DNA of 64,000 nt, from positions 62,001 to 126,000 of the forward strand of contig DAHYHI010000102.1 of NCBI GenBank assembly GCA_027391075.1, given 5' to 3'. The notes under the pieces were generated by a model. That model saw nothing but the letters and a program-made list of their open reading frames with translations. It was not told the origin of the DNA and ran no database searches. Shown piece after piece: positions 35,108-44,255 of this stretch (the first letter of the stretch is position 1; each line of letters begins with the position of its first letter). The stretch comes from JAJZAM01 sp027391075. GTDB lineage: Bacteria; Actinomycetota; Acidimicrobiia; Acidimicrobiales; Palsa-688. Made by a program: the position numbers and the translations under genes.

Positions 35108-36736
35108 ATGCGCTCTGGACGGCGGACGCCTATACCCGCCGGATTCGGTTTATGCCTCGCTCAGACCACGAGGCGCCCCAACGGTCGGCTTGTCGTGGGG
35201 GGCGCGCCAACCAGGATCCTTCGCCTCTCCACACGCGGGTCAAAACTCCTTGACGCCTGGACTTCCGGTGAGCCGGTCGGCGACGATGTCGCCGCCGGGC
35301 TACTCGCCCGGCGGCTGGTGGACGCAGGGATCGCCGACCCACTCCCACCGGGTCCAGTTTCACCTGGGGTCGACGGCGTCGCGTTCGCAATTCCCGTGCG
35401 CAATGACGCGGTGGGACTGATCGACACTCTCTCGTCGCTCTACCGGACAATCCGACCACAGAGGGTGGTAATCGTTGACGACGCGTCGGAGATGCCTCTC
35501 CAAGTGACTTTTGACGATCCAGGCTCACCGTTGTCCGGGGAAGTTAGCCTGCTGAGACGACGCCACCCCGGAGGCCCGGGTGCCGCCCGCAACACGGCGT
35601 GGTCCCACCTGGCCGGAGGGAAAGTCGACGCCGAAGAGCCAGCTCGTACCCGCCATCAGCGCCAGGCGGAGCCACCGGAGATCGTCGTCTTCCTCGACGC
35701 GGGGGTCACACCCGAGCCCGGATGGCTCGAAATGTTACTGGCTCATTTTTCCGATCCAAAGGTGGGCGCCGTAGCCCCGAGGGTGCGCTCCAGAGGCGGT
35801 CAGACCAGGTCTGGGCGCCTGGCAGCCTACGAGCGTCACCGCTCACCCCTGGACCTCGGTCCCCACCCCGGCTGCGTGGTCCCGGGCGGGCGGGTCTCCT
35901 ACGTGCCTAGCGCGGCGCTTGCGGTGCGGCTCCGCTGCCTGGCCGACGCCGGCGGCTTCGACGAGGACCTTCGCTACGGGGAGGACGTCGACCTCGTGTG
36001 GAGGTTGTCGAGGTCTGGGTGGGCTGTGCGCTACGAGCCTGGCGCACAGGTATCCCACCCGGCCCGGCCGTCGTGGCGGGGGTGGCTCGCACAGCGCTAC
36101 AACTACGGGCGTTCCGCAGGTCCGCTCGCCCTGCGCCACCCCAATGCGGTAGCACCGCTCAGCGTGTCAGCTTGGAGCGTCTCCTGCTGGGCCCTGGCCA
36201 GCACAGGCAGGCTGCGCCTGGCGGCCGCCCTAACGGTCGGAACGCCATTGGCTTTTGCTTGGCGCGCAACCCGGCGCACCCGAGTTGTCCGGCCCTCTCC
36301 GTTGGATCGCGACCAACATCTCCGGCACGACCCCCCCGGTGGCTCTTCGAGCTTCGACCTGGCCTACGAGCTGTTCCGCCTGGCCCTGCGGGGCAACGTG
36401 GCGGCGGCTGTTCCTATCTGCAGCGCTGCGCGGCGAGCTTGGAGCGTGCCCCTCCTTGGCGTTGCCTGGTTAGCGTGGCCTTCGATGCGATCCCGCACTC
36501 GCCGCTTCGCTGCGGCAACGTGCGCAGCTGTTGTGGTATGCCCTGGATTGGCTGACCGCTGCAAACACCGCTCTCAGAGTCTCGGAGTCCTTGCCTGGTG
36601 CGCCCTGCGGCTCGCAGACGACCTGGCCTACCAGGCCGGGGTGTGGACCGGCTCGTTCGAGTCGGGATCACTTGGGGCGTTGCTACCCCGCTTCGCTACG
36701 GCGAAACGCACCAGTTCGCCAGCAAGGCCCGTGTAA
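35108..36736 (+). CDS. mftF: Mycofactocin glycosyltransferase MftF
   Basis: GT2-family glycosyltransferase that adds glucose units to (pre)mycofactocin. From ATG 35108 (AAGGGGAG 5 bases upstream) it has 542 residues: a short N-terminal region with LRLSTRGSKLLDAW, then the GT2 domain from about 105 (VAFAIPVRNDA, VVIVDDASE, VVFLDAGVTPEPGW), GEDVDLVWRL catalytic region at about 300 and a C-terminal helical domain ending with LADDLAYQAGVW. A GTG at 35093 overlapping the SDR stop is an alternative start. The 3' end overlaps purB, read on the opposite strand, by 109 bases. Confidence 0.93.
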   Translation: MRSGRRTPIPAGFGLCLAQTTRRPNGRLVVGGAPTRILRLSTRGSKLLDAWTSGEPVGDDVAAGLLARRLVDAGIADPLPPGPVSPGVDGVAFAIPVRNDAVGLIDTLSSLYRTIRPQRVVIVDDASEMPLQVTFDDPGSPLSGEVSLLRRRHPGGPGAARNTAWSHLAGGKVDAEEPARTRHQRQAEPPEIVVFLDAGVTPEPGWLEMLLAHFSDPKVGAVAPRVRSRGGQTRSGRLAAYERHRSPLDLGPHPGCVVPGGRVSYVPSAALAVRLRCLADAGGFDEDLRYGEDVDLVWRLSRSGWAVRYEPGAQVSHPARPSWRGWLAQRYNYGRSAGPLALRHPNAVAPLSVSAWSVSCWALASTGRLRLAAALTVGTPLAFAWRATRRTRVVRPSPLDRDQHLRHDPPGGSSSFDLAYELFRLALRGNVAAAVPICSAARRAWSVPLLGVAWLAWPSMRSRTRRFAAATCAAVVVCPGLADRCKHRSQSLGVLAWCALRLADDLAYQAGVWTGSFESGSLGALLPRFATAKRTSSPARPV

Positions 36737-38088
36737 CCATCCGGGGTCAACGCCCCAAGCCTTGCAGCCGCCTCCTCCGGTAGGTCCAGGCTGTCAACAA
36801 ACGCTCTCAGCGCTTCGGGACCAACCTGGCGCCCCCGAGTGAGCTCTTTTAGGCGCTCGTAGGGCTCGTCGACACCGTAGCGTCGCATCACCGTCTGAAC
36901 GGCTTCGGCGAGAACTTCCCAGTGACGGCCCAGGTCCTCCGCCATAGAAGCTGCGTCAGGAATTACCTTGGTGAGTCCCCGGCGAGCCGACGCAACGGCG
37001 AGACCGGAATGCCCGGCCGCAACGCCGATATTGCGCAGCGCCGACGAATCTGACAGGTCCCGCTGCATCCGCGACGTCATAAGCTTCGAGGCCAGGTGTT
37101 CCAAAAGCGCCGACGAGATGCCCGCATTGGCCTCGGCATTCTCGAAGTCGATCGGGTTCACCTTGTGAGGCATCGTGGAAGAGCCCACCTCTCCGGCTAG
37201 GACCCGCTGGCGCAGGTACGAGCGGCTCACGTACTCCCACATGTCCCGGCAGAAATCGACGAGGATCGTGTTGAACCTCACCATCGCGTGGAACAGTTCC
37301 GCCATCGTGTCGTGGGGCTCGATCTGAGTGGTGAGGGGATTCCACTCCAGGCCGAAGCCTTCCACGAAGCGACGGGACACGTCGATCCAGTCCACCTCAG
37401 GGTAGGCGGCGACGTGCGCGCCGAAGGTACCGACCGCCCCGTTGAACTTACCGCTTAGGCGGAGGGATCTCACCTGGTCGGCCTGGCGGGCCAGGCGGTA
37501 CGCGAAAACCGCCAGTTCCTTGCCGAGAGTCGTCGGCGAGGCCGGCTGACCGTGGGTGTGTGCCAACATCGGCACCGCCGAGCACGACTCAGCGAGGTCC
37601 AGGATCTCGGCGCACAACCGGTCCGCCTCGTCCAGCCAGACGCCGGCCACACCCTCTTTGAGCATCAGCCCGTAAGCCAGGTTGTTGACGTCCTCGGAAG
37701 TCGCCGCAAAATGTACAAATTCTCTGCGTGCAGCCGACCAGCCCAAACCGCTTAGGCGCCGCTTGAGGTGGTACTCCACTGCCTTGACGTCGTGGTTTGT
37801 CTGGGCCTCTATCACTTTGATGTCAGACGCTTCGGTCGACCCGAACTCCTCTACCCAGCCTCTGAGCGTCGCAGACGTCTCGGAGTCCAGCGCCTCGAGT
37901 TCTAGGATCGACGGCTCTTGGCTCAAAGCTATGATCCACTCCACCTCGACTCGGAAGCGCTGGCGGATGAGCGCCTGCTCCGAGAAGTTGTGGGAATAAC
38001 TCTCCAGCTGAGCTTTGTAACGACCGTCCAGCGGAGACAACGCTGTCGGGTCAGCGGCTGTGATATCGGGGCGACCGCCTGTCGGCAT
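36628..38088 (-). CDS. purB: Adenylosuccinate lyase PurB
   Basis: Catalyses two fumarate-releasing steps of purine synthesis. From the ATG at 38088 the protein has 486 residues and starts close to the conserved TALSPLDGRY. Signature sequence GSSTMPHKVNPIDFENAEAN (fumarase/aspartase superfamily loop), catalytic His in AHTHGQPASPTTLGKE and SEDVNNLAYG are all present, matching the E. coli-type PurB. The long open frame upstream of 38088 is a GC-rich artefact. The C-terminal 36 codons overlap mftF antiparallel. Confidence 0.95.
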   Translation of the reverse strand: MPTGGRPDITAADPTALSPLDGRYKAQLESYSHNFSEQALIRQRFRVEVEWIIALSQEPSILELEALDSETSATLRGWVEEFGSTEASDIKVIEAQTNHDVKAVEYHLKRRLSGLGWSAARREFVHFAATSEDVNNLAYGLMLKEGVAGVWLDEADRLCAEILDLAESCSAVPMLAHTHGQPASPTTLGKELAVFAYRLARQADQVRSLRLSGKFNGAVGTFGAHVAAYPEVDWIDVSRRFVEGFGLEWNPLTTQIEPHDTMAELFHAMVRFNTILVDFCRDMWEYVSRSYLRQRVLAGEVGSSTMPHKVNPIDFENAEANAGISSALLEHLASKLMTSRMQRDLSDSSALRNIGVAAGHSGLAVASARRGLTKVIPDAASMAEDLGRHWEVLAEAVQTVMRRYGVDEPYERLKELTRGRQVGPEALRAFVDSLDLPEEAAARLGALTPDGYTGLAGELVRFAVAKRGSNAPSDPDSNEPVHTPAW

Positions 38089-38205
38089 GACCGAAGACAC
38101 TACACGTGCTTTCGAAGCGCTATCCGATCGGTCGCCTGGCCCCTGTTTCGGTGGGGCATGCCATCCGGACTGGACGCCTGAGCTCACCTGGACCACCATG
38201 GTCAG

Positions 38206-40170
38206 GTGCGCGGACCCGGGCGACCATACGATCAGGACGATCCTCCCGCACCACCGGCGAAACCGTCGACGCCCACGAAGCTCCAGGGACACCGCCCGAG
38301 CAGGCTCTTCGACCAGGACAGCGCTGATAGCCTCCAAGCCTCCAAGGCGGCACCCCCCCGCCGGCCCAGCCCGCCCCTCCCAGCGGCACCTGCCCAGCCC
38401 CCAAGGCGCAGCCCGAACTGGCCGGCCGTAAAACGGCCGGAGTCCGCAAGGACTGTCACCACAAGACCTACTTCGACACTGTCGCAACCGAAAGAAAGGG
38501 CACCTGCCGGGCAGTCCCAACGCCATGCACGACCTGCGGCGTCACCTTCCGCCGGCAGGTCCACGGCAGTGCTAGCCGCCGGAACGCTCGCTTCGCGCTT
38601 GACAGGCTTCGCCCGGGTCCTCGCGATCGGCTACGTACTTGGCGTCAGCCCGCTATCGGACGCCTTCAACTACGCAAACGGCATCCCGAACATTATCTAC
38701 GACTTGGTGCTGGGAGGCATCCTCGCCGCGACGCTGATACCTGTGTTCGTCGACGATCTCGGTTCAGACGACCCCAAAGTACGCTCCCACTCTGTCTCTG
38801 CGGTCCTCACGGCACTTTCCGTCGGCCTTGTCATAGCGAGTGCCCTGCTGTGGATCCTGGCGCCGTACGTGATCGACTTCTATCTAGTCTTGGAGCACGG
38901 CAGCGCCGCGGCAGCCGAGAAGGCGATCGCCACCCGGCTGCTGCGGTACTTCGCGCCTCAGGTCTTCTTTCTGGGCACAATCGTCGCAAGCACCGCCATC
39001 CTCAACGCACGACGGCGCTTCGGGATAGCCGCGTTTTCGCCCGTCCTGAACAACGCGATCGCTATAGCGGCGTTGATAGCCACCAAGATCGTCGCCGCGT
39101 CCATCCTCGCCCCGGCACGCATCGCTTCGACCTCCACCGTCGAAGCCTTCGGAAGAGACGCCAGGGCTATCGTAGTTCTCGGAGTAGGGACCACGCTCGG
39201 CTACGCAGTCCAGCTGATCGCCCAGATTCCAAGCATGCACCGGCTGGGGCTCAGGCTGCGCCCCGTGTGGGACCCCCGCCACCGCTCCGTGCGGCGGGTG
39301 GCTGCGCTTTCGGGTTGGATCGTGGGTGTCGTCGTGACCAACCAGGCTTCGCTGGCGTTGGTATTGATCCTCGCCGGCCGCAGCCCGGGCGGCGTCACCG
39401 CCTATCAGTTCGCCTACCAGTTCTTCCAGCTCCCCAATGCCCTGATAGCGGTGTCGGTCGCCTCCGCGATCATGCCCGAACTGGCACAGCAGTGGACCAC
39501 CGGGGCCCTCGCACGCTTCGAGCGGCACTTCGTGACCGGACTTCGAGTGACCATGGCTGTGATCGTCCCTCTCTCCGTCGTGTACCTGACGGTCGCCCAG
39601 CCGCTCGTCACCCTGGCGATCCACCACGGAGCGGTAAGCGGTTCCGGCACCCGCCTGGTTACCTCCACACTGGAAGCTTTCGTCGTAGGCCTCCCCGGGT
39701 TTGCCGCGTTCTTCTTGCTCATGCGGGTCTACCAGGCGATGCAGAACGCTAGAGGGATGTTCCGGGTGTACCTGCTCGAGAACGCCCTTACCGTCGTCGC
39801 AGCCTACGGGCTCAACGTCGCGTTCGGCGTCCCCGGACTGGCCCTCGCCTGGGTAGTCCCCTACACCCTCGCCGCGGTGTGGGCTGTGGTGGACCTCAAA
39901 GGCCGGGCCGGTTCCTTCGGCGGTTGGTTGACCGTGCGAGCCCTGCTGCGCATAGCTGTCGCGTCCTGCCTTGCTGGCGCCGGGGCGCTTGCAGTAGGCG
40001 TGGCTTTTGCCCACGTAACAAGCGACCTACTGCTGAGCGCCCGGGTCGCCAGCCAGGTCCTGGCAGCGGTGGTCATCTACGTGTACGTGGGCCTGAAGCT
40101 CCGTGTGCGCGAGTTGCACCTGGCCCTCGAAGTGCTACGACGGATCGGAGTCGCGATCCCCGGCCTCTGA
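38206..40170 (+). CDS. murJ: Lipid II flippase MurJ (MviN family)
   Basis: Polytopic membrane protein moving lipid II to the outer face for peptidoglycan synthesis. The MurJ core starts at about residue 118 (AGTLASRLTGFARVLAIGYVLG) and runs through 13-14 predicted helices, with DAFNYANGIPNIIYDLVLGG and RRFGIAAFSPVLNNAIAI being typical. The first 117 residues form a Pro/Arg/Ser-rich cytoplasmic extension; no alternative start codon occurs in frame nearer the core, so the extension seems genuine (GTG at 38206). No fused pseudokinase domain as in mycobacterial MviN. Ends overlap rnhA tail to tail by 36 bases. Confidence 0.9.
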   Translation: MRGPGRPYDQDDPPAPPAKPSTPTKLQGHRPSRLFDQDSADSLQASKAAPPRRPSPPLPAAPAQPPRRSPNWPAVKRPESARTVTTRPTSTLSQPKERAPAGQSQRHARPAASPSAGRSTAVLAAGTLASRLTGFARVLAIGYVLGVSPLSDAFNYANGIPNIIYDLVLGGILAATLIPVFVDDLGSDDPKVRSHSVSAVLTALSVGLVIASALLWILAPYVIDFYLVLEHGSAAAAEKAIATRLLRYFAPQVFFLGTIVASTAILNARRRFGIAAFSPVLNNAIAIAALIATKIVAASILAPARIASTSTVEAFGRDARAIVVLGVGTTLGYAVQLIAQIPSMHRLGLRLRPVWDPRHRSVRRVAALSGWIVGVVVTNQASLALVLILAGRSPGGVTAYQFAYQFFQLPNALIAVSVASAIMPELAQQWTTGALARFERHFVTGLRVTMAVIVPLSVVYLTVAQPLVTLAIHHGAVSGSGTRLVTSTLEAFVVGLPGFAAFFLLMRVYQAMQNARGMFRVYLLENALTVVAAYGLNVAFGVPGLALAWVVPYTLAAVWAVVDLKGRAGSFGGWLTVRALLRIAVASCLAGAGALAVGVAFAHVTSDLLLSARVASQVLAAVVIYVYVGLKLRVRELHLALEVLRRIGVAIPGL

Positions 40171-40662
40171 GCGCCTCACGGTGACGGCAGTCAACTCCAC
40201 GCCCGGCGCCAAGCGACCCCGCTGAGACGCAGCGGCTTCGACCGCTAAGCGGTCAACCATCTCGTTCATCGGATCACCGGCGTGACCTTTTACCCAGCGA
40301 AAGCGGATACGACCCGAACCGAACCGGTAAGCGTCGACCAACGGCTCCCACAGGTCCCGATTAGCAACCGGCTTCTTCTGAGTGTTCGTCCAGCCCCGGG
40401 CGAGCCACCCGCGCCACCACGAGTCACGAAAACAGTTGACGACGTAGGTGGAGTCGCTCACCACCTCGACTGGTCCCGTTATCGAGGTGACTGCGTCTAG
40501 CGCGGCCTTGAGCTCCATACGCTGGTTGGTGGTATGAGCTTCAGCCCCACTGCGCCACAACTGCTCTCCCACCGCCCACGCCCAGCCGCCCGGGCCCGGG
40601 TTACCCGAGCACGCCCCGTCGGTGTACACGACGGTCAGCTCCGTCGAAGCCTGAAATGCCAT
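40135..40662 (-). CDS. rnhA: Ribonuclease HI
   Basis: Degrades RNA in RNA-DNA hybrids. The 175-residue product from ATG 40662 has the four acidic catalytic residues in YTDGACSGNPGPGGWA, MELKAALDA, SDSTYVVNC and VDRLAVEAA. The substrate-binding handle region WWRGWLARGWTNTQKKPVANRDLW is present. A 20-residue polar tail follows the core. The ORF extends further upstream in frame, but that segment overlaps the region before aceE and has no homology. Confidence 0.95.
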   Translation of the reverse strand: MAFQASTELTVVYTDGACSGNPGPGGWAWAVGEQLWRSGAEAHTTNQRMELKAALDAVTSITGPVEVVSDSTYVVNCFRDSWWRGWLARGWTNTQKKPVANRDLWEPLVDAYRFGSGRIRFRWVKGHAGDPMNEMVDRLAVEAAASQRGRLAPGVELTAVTVRRSEAGDRDSDPS

Positions 40663-40732
40663 CCCCACAGCATGCCGCTTGCGAGCTACCTGGTTGGTCG
40701 CCCTCGGAGCGTTCCAAGCGCGAGTATGGAGC

Positions 40733-43456
40733 GTGATTTTCGACGGCTTCTCACACCAGCTACCCGACATCGACCCGGTGGAGACATCCGAGTGGGTCGA
40801 CTCTTTCGACGCGATCGTCGAAGCGCGAGGCAAGACCCGGGCGCGCTTTTTGTTGATGAAACTTCTAGAACGAGCGCGCGAGAACCAAGTCGGTTTCCCA
40901 GCAACTGTATCGACCCCCTACGTGAACACGATACCCCCCGACCAGGAGCCGTGGTTCCCCGGAGACGAGCACATCGAACGGCGTATAAGGGCCTACATCC
41001 GCTGGAACGCTGCGATCATGGTGGTCAGGGCGAACCACCTCGCCGAGGGCATCGGAGGCCATCTCGCGACCTTTGCGTCGTCGGCCAGCCTCTACGAAGT
41101 CGGCTTCAACCATTTCTTTAGGGGCAAGGACAACGGCCAGGCCGGCGATCAAGTCTACTTCCAGGGTCACGCCGCACCGGGTATATACGCAAGGGCATTC
41201 TTGGAGGGACGTCTAAGCGAAGGCCAGCTCGAGCACTTTCGCATGGAGCTACAAGGGCGACAGGCAACCGCCTCCGGCCAGCCGGGGCCGGGCGGCCTGT
41301 CGTCATACCCCCATCCTCGCCTGATGCCAGACTTTTGGGAGTTCCCTACCGTCTCGATGGGGATCGGGCCGCTCAACGCCGTCTACCAGGCGCACTTCAA
41401 CCGCTACTTGCACCACCGTCGCATCGTCGACACTTCGGCAAGCCGTGTGTGGTGCTTCCTAGGCGACGGGGAATGCGACGAGCCCGAGACTCTCGGAGCG
41501 CTGTCGCTGGCCGGGAGGGAGCAACTCGACAACTTGACTTTCGTCGTCAACTGCAACCTGCAGCGCCTCGATGGGCCAGTAAGAGGTAACGGCAAGATCA
41601 TCCAAGAGCTCGAAGCAACCTTTCGGGGAGCGGGATGGAACGTGATCAAAGTGGTTTGGGGCTCCAAGTGGGACGATCTCTTGGCCCGTGACGTCGACGG
41701 TGTCCTGCTCAACAAGATGAACACGACCGTCGACGGGGAGTTCCAAAAGTACGCCACCGAGGACGGCGCCTACATTCGACAGCACTTTTTCGGTCCCGAC
41801 CCGCGCCTCAGAGCTCTAGTCGAGCATCTTTCCGACGACGAACTGCTGAGCCTGCCGCGCGGCGGTCACGACTACCGCAAGCTTTACGCCGCCTACAAGG
41901 CTGCGACCGAGACGACCGGCCAGCCGACCGTCATCCTCGCCAAGACGATCAAAGGCTGGACTCTCGGCCCTGAGATCGAGGCCCGCAACTCGACTCACCA
42001 GATCAAGAAGATGAACGCGGCCCAGCTCAAGCTGCTTCGCGACAGGCTCTACCTGCAGGAGGAGATTCCCGACTCCGCCCTAGAGGACGGCGAGCCCCCG
42101 TTCTTCCGGCCGTCACCGGACTCGGTCGAGTACCGCTACATGGTCGAGCGTCGCCGTGCCCTCAACGGCTCGCTACCGCAACGTAGGGCGAACTCGAAGC
42201 CGCTACCCGCCCCCCAGCCCAAGACGCTTTCGGAGTTCGACGCTGGTTCGGGGACTCGGGCGGTGTCTACGACGATGGCTTTCGCCGTGATGATGCGAAA
42301 CCTGCTGCGCGACGAGGGCGTCGGCCAGCGCATCGTTCCGATAATCCCCGACGAAGCCCGCACGTTCGGCATGGACGGCCTGTTCAAGGAGGTCGGCATC
42401 TACGCCCCGTTCGGCCAGCTCTACGACCCGGTCGACTCGCAGCTGATGCTCTCCTACACCGAGAAGGTCGACGGTCAGATCCTCGAAGAGGGGATCAGCG
42501 AGGCTGGTGGCATGGCCGACCTGACCGCCGCCGGCACTGCGTACGCCACCTGGGGTCAGGCGATGGTTCCTTTCTTCGTCTTCTACTCGATGTTCGGTTT
42601 CCAACGCGTAGGAGACCTGGTGTGGGCTTTCGGGGACATGCGCGGCCGCGGGTTCATGGTCGGCGGAACCGCTGGCAGAACGACGCTCCTGGGCGAAGGA
42701 CTCCAGCACGACGACGGGCACTCGCTCCTGCTCGCCTCCACCGTCCCTAACCTGCGCGCCTACGATCCTGCCTTCGCCTACGAGGTAGCGGCGGTGATCG
42801 CCGATGGCATACCCCGGATGTACGGCGAGAACCCCGAGGACATCTTCTACTACATCACCGTCTACAACGAGAACTACCCGATGCCACCCAAACCAGACGG
42901 GATTGACGAGGGCATCATCAAGGGTCTGTACCGTTTCGCGGCGGCACCACAAGGCCCGTCGCGCAAAGCTACGATCCTCTTCTCTGGGACCGCCTCCCAG
43001 GCGGCTCTCGAGGCTCAGAGGCTCCTCGCCTCCGACCACGACGTCGCGGCGGAGCTGTGGTCCGCGACGAGCTACAAGGCCCTAAGGGAGGATGCCCTGT
43101 CCGTCGAGCGATGGAACCGCCTGCACCCGACGATGACACCGAGACGCTCCTACGTGACCGAAACCCTTAGCGAAGCTTCCGGGCCGATAGTGGCTGTCAC
43201 CGACTTCATGAAAGCGGTACCCGACCAGATAGCCCGCTGGGTTCCCGCCCATTTCACCCCGCTGGGCACCGACGGCTTCGGTCGCTCGGACACGCGCGAG
43301 GCACTTCGGCGCCACTTCGAGACCGACGCAGCGCACGTCGTGGTAGCCGTGCTCGACGGTCTGGCGACCACGGGGGAAGCCAAAGCCGAGGAGGTCGAGA
43401 CCGCTATATCACGCTACGGCATCGACCCCGAATCGGCCGACCCTCGGACAGCCTGA
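40733..43456 (+). CDS. aceE: Pyruvate dehydrogenase E1, homodimeric (AceE)
   Basis: Thiamine diphosphate-dependent decarboxylation of pyruvate and acetylation of E2 lipoyl groups. GTG 40733 (GGAG 4-7 bases upstream) gives 907 residues starting FDGFSHQLPDIDPVETSEW, as in actinobacterial AceE. The ThDP motif GDGECDEPETLGALSLAGRE ends with NLQRLDGPV; downstream are IIPDEARTFGMDGLF and the YDPVDSQLM region. E2 and E3 are encoded 11-14 kb away with lipBA. It is followed within 6 bases by the HhH-GPD gene and then thiS-thiE. Confidence 0.95.
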   Translation: MIFDGFSHQLPDIDPVETSEWVDSFDAIVEARGKTRARFLLMKLLERARENQVGFPATVSTPYVNTIPPDQEPWFPGDEHIERRIRAYIRWNAAIMVVRANHLAEGIGGHLATFASSASLYEVGFNHFFRGKDNGQAGDQVYFQGHAAPGIYARAFLEGRLSEGQLEHFRMELQGRQATASGQPGPGGLSSYPHPRLMPDFWEFPTVSMGIGPLNAVYQAHFNRYLHHRRIVDTSASRVWCFLGDGECDEPETLGALSLAGREQLDNLTFVVNCNLQRLDGPVRGNGKIIQELEATFRGAGWNVIKVVWGSKWDDLLARDVDGVLLNKMNTTVDGEFQKYATEDGAYIRQHFFGPDPRLRALVEHLSDDELLSLPRGGHDYRKLYAAYKAATETTGQPTVILAKTIKGWTLGPEIEARNSTHQIKKMNAAQLKLLRDRLYLQEEIPDSALEDGEPPFFRPSPDSVEYRYMVERRRALNGSLPQRRANSKPLPAPQPKTLSEFDAGSGTRAVSTTMAFAVMMRNLLRDEGVGQRIVPIIPDEARTFGMDGLFKEVGIYAPFGQLYDPVDSQLMLSYTEKVDGQILEEGISEAGGMADLTAAGTAYATWGQAMVPFFVFYSMFGFQRVGDLVWAFGDMRGRGFMVGGTAGRTTLLGEGLQHDDGHSLLLASTVPNLRAYDPAFAYEVAAVIADGIPRMYGENPEDIFYYITVYNENYPMPPKPDGIDEGIIKGLYRFAAAPQGPSRKATILFSGTASQAALEAQRLLASDHDVAAELWSATSYKALREDALSVERWNRLHPTMTPRRSYVTETLSEASGPIVAVTDFMKAVPDQIARWVPAHFTPLGTDGFGRSDTREALRRHFETDAAHVVVAVLDGLATTGEAKAEEVETAISRYGIDPESADPRTA

Positions 43457-43462
43457 CGCGCC

Positions 43463-44050
43463 GTGTTACATCTCAGCCAGGACGAAAGAGCCGACCGCCT
43501 TCTTTCCGATGACCCTCTCGCCTTGCTCATAGGAATGGTCCTAGACCAGCAAATCCCGCTGGAGAGAGCTTTCAGCGCCCCCCTTGAGTTGCGCCGCCGC
43601 CTTGGGGGCGACCTCGACGCCGGCCACATCGCTTCCATGGACCCTGACCGGCTTGCCGAGGTGTTCTCCGAGCGTCCCGCCCTTCACCGCTTCCCCGCCG
43701 CCAACGCGAAGCGGGTTCAGGAGCTGTGCCGGATAGTGATCGAGGACTACCACGGGGACCCGGCCGCAGTGTGGAACGAAGCTTCCGACGGAGCCGACCT
43801 CTACCGGCGGGTAGTCGCCCTTCCCGGCTTCGGAGCTCAAAAGGCGAAGATCTTCGTCGGCCTGCTCGGCAAGCAGCTCGGCGTGGAGTTACCCGGTTGG
43901 AGGGAAGCCTCCGAACCGTTCGGTCGCCCAGGTTCTTACATGTCGGTAGCGGACATCGTCGACAGCACTTCTCTGGCCCGGGTGCGACAGTACAAGCAGG
44001 CGCTGAAGGCCGCCGCAAAGCAGCCCGTGCACTCTGAAGCGGGGACTTGA
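43463..44050 (+). CDS. HhH-GPD family protein (putative DNA glycosylase)
   Basis: A 195-residue protein of the uncharacterised actinobacterial HhH-GPD group. Visible features: LLIGMVLDQQIPLERAFSAP near the start and the helix-hairpin-helix LYRRVVALPGFGAQKAKIFVGLLGK at about 113-136. It lacks the C-terminal 4Fe-4S cysteines of Nth/MutY, so it is not a classical endonuclease III. GTG start 6 bases after aceE, and the thiS start follows 1 base after its stop, so it appears co-transcribed with thiamine genes; the functional link is unclear. Confidence 0.85.
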   Translation: MLHLSQDERADRLLSDDPLALLIGMVLDQQIPLERAFSAPLELRRRLGGDLDAGHIASMDPDRLAEVFSERPALHRFPAANAKRVQELCRIVIEDYHGDPAAVWNEASDGADLYRRVVALPGFGAQKAKIFVGLLGKQLGVELPGWREASEPFGRPGSYMSVADIVDSTSLARVRQYKQALKAAAKQPVHSEAGT

Positions 44051-44051
44051 T

Positions 44052-44255
44052 GTGATGATCGTCCGAGCTAACGGCAAGCCGTGCGACCTTCCCGACGGGG
44101 CGAGCCTCGGCGAGCTGATAGCCACCCTCGGATTCGGTACCCGCTGGGTCGTCGCCGAGGTCAACGGTGAGGCCGTTGACCGCAAGGCCATGGGGTCGCT
44201 TGAGCTTCACGACGGTGACAGCGTCGAGCTTGTCAGGGCCGTAGCCGGTGGCTGA
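44052..44255 (+). CDS. thiS: Sulfur carrier protein ThiS
   Basis: Ubiquitin-fold carrier that delivers sulfur as a C-terminal thiocarboxylate to ThiG. The 67-residue product ends in Gly-Gly, as required for adenylation and thiocarboxylation, after the conserved HDGDSVELVRAVAGG. Two start codons are adjacent (GTG 44052, ATG 44055). It overlaps thiE by 8 bases. Its partner ThiG is 13 kb upstream under the TPP riboswitch; no riboswitch is seen here. The activating enzyme ThiF is not in the window. Confidence 0.93.
   Translation: MMIVRANGKPCDLPDGASLGELIATLGFGTRWVVAEVNGEAVDRKAMGSLELHDGDSVELVRAVAGG

Noticed and set aside
38089..38526. A 146-codon N-terminal extension of purB.
   Set aside because: Low-complexity Gly/Arg/Ala sequence overlapping the murJ start; PurB homology begins right after ATG 38088.
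38884..40014. A 376-codon minus-strand open frame opposite murJ.
   Set aside because: It is a shadow of the murJ codon pattern: Gly/Asp/Glu-rich, without recognisable domains.
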